64,000 bases of DNA, taken from NCBI RefSeq assembly GCF_001815865.1, contig NZ_KV822192.1, positions 1-64,000 on the forward strand. Direction: 5' to 3'. The notes beneath the pieces were generated by a model. It was not told the DNA's origin and did not search any database. It was given only the letters and a program-made list of their open reading frames with translations. Positions 1 to 5,964 of the stretch are shown in pieces; within the stretch, counting starts at the first letter, position 1, and each line of letters starts with the position of its first letter. The translations under genes and the position numbers were made by a program. Origin of the DNA: Abiotrophia sp. HMSC24B09. GTDB taxonomy: Bacteria; Bacillota; Bacilli; Lactobacillales; Aerococcaceae.

Positions 1-29
1 TGTCGTAGGTTCGAGCCCTACTTGCGGAG
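1..29 (+). tRNA. tRNA-Asn, 3' part only
   Basis: Only the T arm and the 3' acceptor strand are inside the window. The T loop TTCGAGC and the acceptor end TTGCGGA plus a G discriminator match the usual Firmicutes tRNA-Asn. The anticodon is outside the window, so the identity is inferred. No CCA follows. Confidence 0.6.
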
Positions 30-39
30 TTGGTTAGCT

Positions 40-129
40 GGAGAGTTGTCCGAGCTGGCCGAAGGAGCACGATTGGAAATCGTGTAGGCGGGTAACACTG
101 TCTCATGGGTTCGAATCCCATACTCTCCG
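40..129 (+). tRNA. tRNA-Ser (GGA)
   Basis: Complete cloverleaf with a long variable arm as expected for tRNA-Ser. Acceptor GGAGAGT pairs with ACTCTCC, and the anticodon loop TTGGAAA gives GGA. CCA is not encoded. Confidence 0.95.
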
Positions 130-136
130 TTAATAT

Positions 137-208
137 GGTCCGTTGGTCAAGTGGTTAAGACACCGCCCTTTCACGGCGGTAACACGGGTTCGAATCCCGT
201 ACGGATCA
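137..208 (+). tRNA. tRNA-Glu (TTC)
   Basis: Acceptor GGTCCGT pairs with ACGGATC, and the loop CTTTCAC gives anticodon TTC. CCA is not encoded. Confidence 0.95.
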
Positions 209-237
209 TAATTAATTTAATATTAATTAAATAACCT

Positions 238-310
238 GGAGGTTTAGCTCAGCTGGGAGAGCATCTGCCTTACAAGCAGAGGGTCAGCGGTTCGATCCCG
301 TTAACCTCCA
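238..310 (+). tRNA. tRNA-Val (TAC)
   Basis: Acceptor GGAGGTT pairs with AACCTCC, and the loop CTTACAA gives anticodon TAC. CCA is not encoded. Confidence 0.95.
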
Positions 311-320
311 TTTCCAAAAT

Positions 321-393
321 GGTTCCGTGGTGTAGGGGTTAACATGCCTGCCTGTCACGCAGGAGATCGCGGGTTCAAATCCCGTCGGGACCG
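321..393 (+). tRNA. tRNA-Asp (GTC)
   Basis: Acceptor GGTTCCG pairs with CGGGACC with one G-U pair. The loop CTGTCAC gives anticodon GTC. CCA is not encoded. Confidence 0.95.
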
Positions 394-397
394 TATT

Positions 398-470
398 GGC
401 TTGGTAGCTCAGTTGGTAGAGCATTTGATTGAAGCTCAAAGTGTCGGCGGTTCGATTCCGTCCCAAGCCA
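398..470 (+). tRNA. tRNA-Phe (GAA)
   Basis: Acceptor GGCTTGG pairs with CCAAGCC. The anticodon loop TTGAAGC gives GAA. CCA is not encoded. Confidence 0.95.
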
Positions 471-472
471 TT

Positions 473-553
473 GGAGGGATAGCGAAGTGGCTAAACGCGG
501 CGGACTGTAAATCCGCTCCTTAGGGTTCGGCAGTTCGAATCTGCCTCCCTCCA
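473..553 (+). tRNA. tRNA-Tyr (GTA)
   Basis: Acceptor GGAGGGA pairs with TCCCTCC. It has a long variable arm, and the loop CTGTAAA gives anticodon GTA. CCA is not encoded. Confidence 0.95.
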
Positions 554-588
554 TTAATTATAGTAGGGAAGAACATGCCCTCCTTTTT

Positions 589-659
589 AGGGACATAGTT
601 TAACGGTAGAACAACGGTCTCCAAAACCGTTAGTGTGGGTTCGATTCCTACTGTCCCTG
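589..659 (+). tRNA. tRNA-Trp (CCA anticodon)
   Basis: Acceptor AGGGACA pairs with TGTCCCT, and the loop CTCCAAA gives anticodon CCA. The 3' terminal CCA is not encoded. Confidence 0.95.
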
Positions 660-671
660 TTGTGCTATTAT

Positions 672-745
672 GGCGATCGTGGCGAAGTGGTTAACGCATC
701 GGTTTGTGGCACCGACATTCGGGGGTTCGATTCCCCTCGTTCGCC
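672..745 (+). tRNA. tRNA-His (GTG)
   Basis: The loop TTGTGGC gives anticodon GTG. An extra G at 672 can serve as the G-1 typical of tRNA-His, opposite the C discriminator. The acceptor GCGATCG against CGTTCGC contains one T-T mismatch in the middle. Confidence 0.93.
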
Positions 746-761
746 TATTTTATATTATCAT

Positions 762-833
762 TGGGGTATAGCCAAGCGGTAAGGCAACGGACTTTGACTC
801 CGTCATTCGTTGGTTCGAATCCAGCTACCCCAG
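762..833 (+). tRNA. tRNA-Gln (TTG)
   Basis: Acceptor TGGGGTA pairs with TACCCCA. The loop CTTTGAC gives anticodon TTG. CCA is not encoded. Confidence 0.95.
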
Positions 834-851
834 TTTTTTTTATTCATAAAT

Positions 852-923
852 GGCGGTATAGCCAAGTGGTAAGGCAAGGGTCTGCAAAACCCTCATTCAC
901 CGGTTCAAATCCGGTTACCGCCT
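852..923 (+). tRNA. tRNA-Cys (GCA)
   Basis: Acceptor GGCGGTA pairs with TACCGCC. The loop CTGCAAA gives anticodon GCA. CCA is not encoded. Confidence 0.95.
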
Positions 924-943
924 TAAACCTCATATATTATCAT

Positions 944-1027
944 GCCGGCGTGGCGGAATTGGCAGACGCGCTGGACTCAAAATCCAGTGCCCGCGAGGGC
1001 GTGCCGGTTCGACCCCGGCCGCCGGTA
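944..1027 (+). tRNA. tRNA-Leu (CAA)
   Basis: Long variable arm and acceptor GCCGGCG paired with CGCCGGT. The loop CTCAAAA gives anticodon CAA. It is the last gene of the array and is followed by a terminator. Confidence 0.95.
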
Positions 1028-1061
1028 TTCTTCCATCAGAAATGATAGGAAAGCATGAGTC

Positions 1062-1098
1062 AAAAAGAACCTTGAAGTAATCTTCAAGGTTCTTTTTG
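1062..1098 (+). terminator. Terminator of the tRNA array
   Basis: A near-perfect 16-bp stem (AAAAAGAACCTTGAAG against its complement) with a short loop ends in a T run. It closes the tRNA transcription unit. Confidence 0.9.
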
Positions 1099-1120
1099 TA
1101 TATTGGGTTGATAGAGCCAA

Positions 1121-1148
1121 TAAAAGAGCCCTAGCAAGCGCCAGGGCT
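1121..1148 (-). terminator. Terminator of the glycyl-radical gene
   Basis: Inverted repeat AGCCCT/AGGGCT with further loop pairing. Read on the minus strand it is followed by TTTTA, just downstream of the grcA-like stop codon. Confidence 0.65.
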
Positions 1149-1158
1149 AAAGGCAAGA

Positions 1159-1404
1159 TTACATGCCTTCGTGCATTGTACGGTTGATAACGTCCAATTG
1201 TTGTTCGCGGGTCAATTTGTTGAAGTTAACAGCATAACCAGACACACGAATAGTCAATTGAGGGTAGTTTTCTGGATGTTCCATAGCATCCATTAAAGTA
1301 TCCCGGTCAAATACGTTGATGTTAAGATGGTGACCGCCTTTTTTGGAGTAACCGTCCAACAGAGCAACTAAGTTTTCGCAACGTTCCTTACTCGCTTTTA
1401 CCAT
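1159..1404 (-). CDS. grcA: Miniature autonomous glycyl radical protein (GrcA/YfiD-like)
   Basis: 81-residue protein that corresponds only to the C-terminal glycyl-radical domain of pyruvate formate-lyase. The motif RVSGYAVNF, with the radical glycine at residue 56, and the following [14 protein letters not shown] block are typical of PflB ends. In E. coli YfiD, such free domains replace the oxygen-cleaved end of formate-lyase; that role here is inference. I chose the ATG at 1404 because the upstream GTG at 1413 lies inside the ribosome-binding site AGAGGTG. It is shorter than YfiD (127 residues) because the N-terminal arm is nearly absent. The gene has its own terminator and no pfl gene nearby. 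A leftover pflB fragment is the alternative, but the clean RBS and terminator argue against it. Confidence 0.8.
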   Translation of the reverse strand: MVKASKERCENLVALLDGYSKKGGHHLNINVFDRDTLMDAMEHPENYPQLTIRVSGYAVNFNKLTREQQLDVINRTMHEGM

Positions 1405-1574
1405 AAAAAACACCTCTTTGTGATTTTGATAACTATATTATACCATAAAAACCGAGAAAGCGCAACAACTGTTGTTATCATAGACTTGCTACTTGTTTAG
1501 ACTTAGTGTAAAAAGTAGCGATATTGACTAATAAGATATGGCATATTTTCATAAAAATTCACTGATTTAACAAC

Positions 1575-1604
1575 AAAACCACTGACGTGAGAGCCAGTGG
1601 TTTT
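1575..1604 (-). terminator. Terminator of the AraC regulator gene
   Basis: A 10-bp stem (AAAACCACTG/CAGTGGTTTT) lies just past the stop of the regulator gene. A and T runs on both sides mean it could work in both directions. Confidence 0.75.
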
Positions 1605-1620
1605 TCATAAAGAAACTGTG

Positions 1621-2517
1621 CTAATTTTTTCTCGCCAAATTATCGGGTAATCGATACGATTCTTTGAGACTGCCTGTTTGGATCAGGCTTGAGGCATGGA
1701 GGTTACGATAGGCGCGCGGTGTCATGCCAACTGCCTCGTGGAATTTATTAGAGAAGTAGGAAACTGAGTTAAAGCCGACCATCTCAGTAATTTGCAGTAC
1801 AGTATAATTGGTAGTCAGTAGGAGTTCTTGCGCTTGTGTCAGGCGGACTTGATTGAGATAGTTAATAGGTGAGAGGCCGAGTTCTTCCTTAAATTGGTGG
1901 GATAAGTGGAAGCGAGAAACATGGGCTCGCTCTTCTAATTGCTCAAGATTAATGTTCTTGGAGAAATGGTTATCGATGTAGTGCTTAGCTAAGCTGACAC
2001 TGGCAGATAAAGGCGTCTCCCGTGCCATAGCTAGCTGGCTATTAGCTACATTATTAAGTCTAAGAATCAAGGAATTAATTAAATGGTCGATGATTTGGCT
2101 AGAGTAAGGCTGGTTTAACTCACATTCTGTCATCACTTCACGGATAAGACGATAGAACTGATGGTTGCTATCTTCGAAGCTAAATAGACCATTATCTGTA
2201 GCGTGAGAGGGTAGGATAATCTCTGGCCCCTTGATTCCTATTACTAGATACTTGAGCGGGTAGATAAGGGAGGTATGCTCCGTATGCTCGATGAAGGGGT
2301 TGACCAGTAGGAGAGAGTGTTTGTGGATGGGGGTCCGCCCGAATTCAGTCAGCAGATAACCAGATCCGTCCAAACAATAGAAAATTTCGGCGAAATTGTG
2401 ATGATGCATAGTGGAATGCCAGTTAGCATCGTAGGAGACAATATTAACTGATAGAACCTGGAAATGATTTTGACTGACTTCCTCAGGTTGATGGGTGATG
2501 GTATAGCGAATATACAT
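1621..2517 (-). CDS. AraC-family regulator of the galacto-N-biose operon
   Basis: 298-residue cytoplasmic regulator. The N-terminal part (about 1-160) looks like a cupin-type sugar-sensing domain, with HHHNFAEIFYCLDG near residue 38. The C-terminal 100 residues hold two helix-turn-helix units, including VSRFHLSHQFKEELGLSP and VGFNSVSYFSNKFHEAVGMTP, the classic AraC/XylS signature. It has a good AAGGAG site before ATG 2517. It is divergent from the sugar transporter operon, and the shared intergenic region carries a 21-bp-spaced direct repeat that is its likely target. Family knowledge suggests activation in the presence of a disaccharide. The ligand, probably galacto-N-biose, is inferred from the neighbours. 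Confidence 0.88.
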   Translation of the reverse strand: MYIRYTITHQPEEVSQNHFQVLSVNIVSYDANWHSTMHHHNFAEIFYCLDGSGYLLTEFGRTPIHKHSLLLVNPFIEHTEHTSLIYPLKYLVIGIKGPEIILPSHATDNGLFSFEDSNHQFYRLIREVMTECELNQPYSSQIIDHLINSLILRLNNVANSQLAMARETPLSASVSLAKHYIDNHFSKNINLEQLEERAHVSRFHLSHQFKEELGLSPINYLNQVRLTQAQELLLTTNYTVLQITEMVGFNSVSYFSNKFHEAVGMTPRAYRNLHASSLIQTGSLKESYRLPDNLARKN

Positions 2518-2581
2518 GTGGGGACACTCCTTAAAGTTATTAAAACGCTATCATTTATCTAGTTACATTATACAACAATCC

Positions 2582-2618
2582 GCAAGAATCTGCAAGTTTA
2601 CAACAAGAATCTGCAAGT
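2582..2618 (+). promoter_or_regulatory. Two direct repeats, probable AraC operator
   Basis: The 15-mer CAAGAATCTGCAAGT occurs perfectly twice, at 2583-2597 and 2604-2618. The 21-bp spacing is two helical turns, so both copies face the same side of the DNA. The second copy abuts the -35 position of the promoter. This is the usual layout for AraC-family activation. A related pair sits before the GH101 gene at 52627-52654. Confidence 0.75.
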
Positions 2619-2634
2619 AAAACGGTTGCACCTA

Positions 2635-2643
2635 TGGTATGAT
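2635..2643 (+). promoter_or_regulatory. Extended -10 promoter of the sugar transporter operon
   Basis: TGGTATGAT matches an extended -10 element (TGn plus TATGAT at 2638-2643). The matching -35 position (AAGTAA) is poor, which fits a promoter that needs the adjacent activator. Confidence 0.6.
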
Positions 2644-2685
2644 AAGAGTGTAAGATCCAATAAAATTTTATAAGGAGTGTTTTAC

Positions 2686-3999
2686 ATGAAAAAAGCTTTA
2701 GTATCAGCAGCTGCTTTAGCTTGTGCTTTGCCAAGTTTCTTCGGAGTTGCCAATGTGTCAGCTGAAGAAAAGGTGACCTTAGACTTCGCAGCCATCGAAA
2801 CAGCTTATGGGACCAAGTTATGGCCAGAAATCATTGAAGCCTATAAGCAAGTCAATCCAAATGTCGACATCAAGTTGACCATGGAAAAAGAACTCGAAGA
2901 TGCGATCACCCCACGTCTCCAATCTGGTGACTATCCAGACGTTGTGCTCTTAGCACAAAGCCGTAAGAAAGCTTTGCCAGAGACCTTAATCAAGGATAAG
3001 GCTTTAGCTGACTTGACTGATGTCTTGGACATGAAGGTCCCAGGCGAAGATAAGACAGTTAAGGAAAAACTCTTACCAGGCTTCACTGATTCTACTTCAA
3101 CTAACCCTTATAACGATGGCAAGACTTACTTAATGCCAATGTTCTACTCTCCAACAGGTCTCTTCTATAACAAGGCGCTCTTCAAAGCTAAAGGTTGGGA
3201 AGTACCTAAGACTTGGGATCAAATGTGGAAATTAGCTGAAGAAGCTAAGAAAGAAAACATTGCCCTCTTCACCTATCCAACAGCAGGCTATTTAGACACC
3301 TTCTTCTCTAGCGTGATTTACTCCGCTGGTGGGGCAGAACTCTTCAACAAAGCCATGAACTACGATCCAGAAGTTTGGTCTGGCGCTGATTTAACCAAGG
3401 TCTTCGAAACTTTAGGTGAGTTAGCTAAGAACACAGAAGCAACTACTGTAGCCAATGCTAACAAAGACGGCTTCACTAAGAACCAACAAGCAGTCCTAGA
3501 CAACAAAGCCCTCTTCATGCCAAACGGTAGCTGGGTAGTGGACGAAATGAAAGATGCACCACGTGCTGACGGCTTCGAATGGGGCATGGCTGCAGTGCCA
3601 ACCCTCAAAGAAGGCGGCAAACAATACGCTTATACCTTCTTGGAACATATCTGGATTCCAAAAGAAGCTAAACAGCAAAAAGCAGCCAAAGAATTCATTG
3701 CCTTCCTCTACTCTGACAAGGCAGCTGAAATCTTCGCTAAACACGGGGCTGTTCAACCAGTTAAAGGTTTGATCAGCAAGTTACCTGCTGAAAAACAAGT
3801 CTTCTATAAAGTCTATGACGAAGGTGTATTACCAGGTTTAGGTGGTTTCGTATCTGCTGAAGCTATCGAAGGGGTAGACCTCAAGGCAACACTTTACGAA
3901 GCATTCAACTCTGTAGTATCTGGTGACCTCAGCGTGAAAGATTGGCAATCAAACGTCGTAGAAGTAATGAAACAGTTCCACGACAGCATCAGCCACTAA
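2686..3999 (+). CDS. Sugar ABC transporter substrate-binding protein
   Basis: 437-residue family-1 solute-binding protein, the capture component for an imported oligosaccharide, probably galacto-N-biose. ATG 2686 is preferred over GTG 2677 because the GTG overlaps the RBS AAGGAG. The signal peptide (about residues 1-26) ends with a type I site, VSA before EEK. There is no usable lipobox: the only nearby Cys, residue 13, is preceded by ALA, with Leu at -2, and lies too early. This is odd, since Gram-positive binding proteins are normally lipid-anchored. It heads the operon and is followed by a leaky terminator, which would give extra binding protein. The substrate is inferred from GH112 three genes downstream. 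Confidence 0.9.
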   Translation: MKKALVSAAALACALPSFFGVANVSAEEKVTLDFAAIETAYGTKLWPEIIEAYKQVNPNVDIKLTMEKELEDAITPRLQSGDYPDVVLLAQSRKKALPETLIKDKALADLTDVLDMKVPGEDKTVKEKLLPGFTDSTSTNPYNDGKTYLMPMFYSPTGLFYNKALFKAKGWEVPKTWDQMWKLAEEAKKENIALFTYPTAGYLDTFFSSVIYSAGGAELFNKAMNYDPEVWSGADLTKVFETLGELAKNTEATTVANANKDGFTKNQQAVLDNKALFMPNGSWVVDEMKDAPRADGFEWGMAAVPTLKEGGKQYAYTFLEHIWIPKEAKQQKAAKEFIAFLYSDKAAEIFAKHGAVQPVKGLISKLPAEKQVFYKVYDEGVLPGLGGFVSAEAIEGVDLKATLYEAFNSVVSGDLSVKDWQSNVVEVMKQFHDSISH

Positions 4000-4020
4000 T
4001 GCTAGCTTAAGCATTGACAT

Positions 4021-4056
4021 AGTGCCCACTTCCGCCTTGGTGGGAGTGGGACTTTT
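4021..4056 (+). terminator. Intra-operon attenuator after the binding-protein gene
   Basis: Hairpin with arms AGTGCCCACTTCC and GGGAGTGGGACT, one bulge, followed by TTTTATT. It lies between the binding-protein gene and the first permease gene, so it probably lowers transcription of the downstream genes rather than ending the operon. Confidence 0.65.
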
Positions 4057-4145
4057 ATTGATAACGCACGTGTTGATGCCTCTTATGAGCCAGGGTCATA
4101 CTTATAAGAGACGCCAGCACGGCGATTTAGAAAGGAGTACTTATC

Positions 4146-5039
4146 ATGAATTCAAAAGCATCCAAAACCCGCTTTGCCTTGATTTGCGTGATACCTGCGA
4201 CCCTCTTGTTCGCCCTCTTCATGTTGTATCCGACATTTCAAGTCTTTCGCATGTCTCTCTACAAGTGGGGTGGATTCTCAGCTAAAAAGACTTTCGTTTA
4301 TTTCGATAACTTCGTTAAGTTGTTTAACGACACCAAATTTATCCGGGCCTTCCAAAATACCATTGTCTTAATTGTGCTGGTGACCATTATTACCCTAGCC
4401 ATTGCCATTCTCTTCGCTTCCATTCTATCGACAGAGAAAGTTAAGGGGCAAAACTTCTTCCGGGTAATTTTCTATATTCCAAATATCTTATCCATCGTTG
4501 TTATTTCCGGGATTTTCTCCGCCATCTATGACCCTAACAACGGGATGTTAAATTCTTTCTTGGCAATCTTCAAAGGGGAGCAGGCTCCACCGATTCTCTG
4601 GTTGGGGGACAAGCACTTGGTGCTCTATGCCTTAATTGGTGCCTTGGTATGGCAGGCCATTGGGTACTACATGGTCATGTACATGGCATCAATGGCCAAT
4701 ATCCCAACTTCCTTCTATGAAGCAGCTGATCTAGATGGGGCGGGTAAGGTCAAGCAGTTCTTCGCCGTGACCCTGCCACTAGTCTGGAATAACATTCGGA
4801 CCACCTTGACCTTCTTTATTATTTCTACCATTAACCTCAGCTTCCTCTTGGTTCAAACCATGACCAGTGAAGGGCCAAATGGGGCCTCCTCGGTAGTCTT
4901 ATCCTACATGTATGGGCAAGCCTATACCAACTCATCCTATGGCTACGGGATGGCCATTGGGGTTGTCATCTTCATCTTCTCCTTCGTCTTGTCAGCGGTC
5001 GTTAGTGCCGTAACCAAGCGGGACATTCTTGAATACTAG
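4146..5039 (+). CDS. Sugar ABC transporter permease 1 (MalF/UgpA type)
   Basis: 297-residue integral membrane protein with about six hydrophobic segments, the first at residues 12-32. The cytoplasmic EAA loop reads YEAADLDGAGKVKQFFAVTLP, the contact site for the ATPase. It pairs with the next gene to form the membrane channel. No ATPase gene is in the operon, so a shared MsmK-type ATPase encoded elsewhere is expected from knowledge of streptococcal sugar transporters. An AAGGAG site precedes ATG 4146. Confidence 0.92.
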   Translation: MNSKASKTRFALICVIPATLLFALFMLYPTFQVFRMSLYKWGGFSAKKTFVYFDNFVKLFNDTKFIRAFQNTIVLIVLVTIITLAIAILFASILSTEKVKGQNFFRVIFYIPNILSIVVISGIFSAIYDPNNGMLNSFLAIFKGEQAPPILWLGDKHLVLYALIGALVWQAIGYYMVMYMASMANIPTSFYEAADLDGAGKVKQFFAVTLPLVWNNIRTTLTFFIISTINLSFLLVQTMTSEGPNGASSVVLSYMYGQAYTNSSYGYGMAIGVVIFIFSFVLSAVVSAVTKRDILEY

Positions 5040-5054
5040 AAAGGAGCCAGTCAA

Positions 5055-5918
5055 ATGAGTCGTTCAACGAATCGTTTATACAAGATTTTTATCTACTTAG
5101 TGCTGTCGCTCCTGGCTATTTCGATTATTGTGCCAGTGGGCTGGGTCTTTCTGGCCTCACTTAAGGAAAATTCAGAATTCTACCGTTCGCCTTGGTCCTT
5201 GCCAATGGGGCTCTACTGGCAGAACTTTGTCGATGCCTGGAACCGGGCTAGCATGGGAGCTTATGTCTTCAACTCGGTAGTCGTAACGGCTATGGCTTTG
5301 GCTCTTCTCTTAGCCTTAGCCTTGCCAGCCGCTTATGTTCTAGCGCGTTTTGAATTCCCAGGGCGTGGCCTTTTACGTCAACTCTTTAAGGGTGGACTCT
5401 TCATCAACGTTAACTACATTGTAGTACCCATCTTCTTGATGTTGGTCGATGCTAAAAAAGGCTTTGCCATGATGCCGGAACTCTTAAACAATCGTTTCAT
5501 CTTAGCCTTGGTCTATGCGGCAACTTCTCTGCCATTTACCATCTATCTCTTATCTAGCTACTTCATGACCTTACCGTCAACTTTTGAAGAAGCGGCTTCG
5601 ATCGATGGGGCCAATCATTTTACGACCATGATGCGGATTATGATTCCTATGGCTAAACCAAGTATTATCACGGTTATTCTCTTTAACTTCTTGGGCTTCT
5701 GGAATGAATATATCATTTCCTTTACCCTGATGAATAAACAAGAGTTACGGACCCTGCCGGTAGGTTTGATGAACTTAATGGCAGCGCAAAATGCGGCCCA
5801 ACAATACGGCCAACTCTATGCCGGCATGGTCATGGTCATGTTGCCAACCCTCATCCTCTATATTTTCGTTCAGAAGCGTCTGACCGAGGGGATGACAGCG
5901 GGCGGCTCCAAGGAATAA
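5055..5918 (+). CDS. Sugar ABC transporter permease 2 (MalG/UgpE type)
   Basis: 287-residue membrane protein, partner of the preceding permease, 15 bp downstream. The EAA loop is FEEAASIDGANHFTTMMRIM, followed by IPMAKPSI as usual for this family. The first membrane segment covers about residues 10-33. Together with the binding protein it forms an importer of the carbohydrate uptake-1 class. Confidence 0.92.
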   Translation: MSRSTNRLYKIFIYLVLSLLAISIIVPVGWVFLASLKENSEFYRSPWSLPMGLYWQNFVDAWNRASMGAYVFNSVVVTAMALALLLALALPAAYVLARFEFPGRGLLRQLFKGGLFINVNYIVVPIFLMLVDAKKGFAMMPELLNNRFILALVYAATSLPFTIYLLSSYFMTLPSTFEEAASIDGANHFTTMMRIMIPMAKPSIITVILFNFLGFWNEYIISFTLMNKQELRTLPVGLMNLMAAQNAAQQYGQLYAGMVMVMLPTLILYIFVQKRLTEGMTAGGSKE

Positions 5919-5964
5919 GCCAAGCCTTGATAATGAGATTTAGATGACGAAGGAGATGTAGTAA

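Noticed and set aside
284..1045. Open frames across the tRNA array (284-466 minus, 704-1045 plus)
   Set aside because: They are translations of tRNA genes, with repeated SNPAT/RTGSNR-like peptides from T arms, and have no RBS.
4022..4285. 87-codon frame behind the sugar-binding gene
   Set aside because: It runs through the attenuator hairpin and into the permease gene in another frame, without an RBS.
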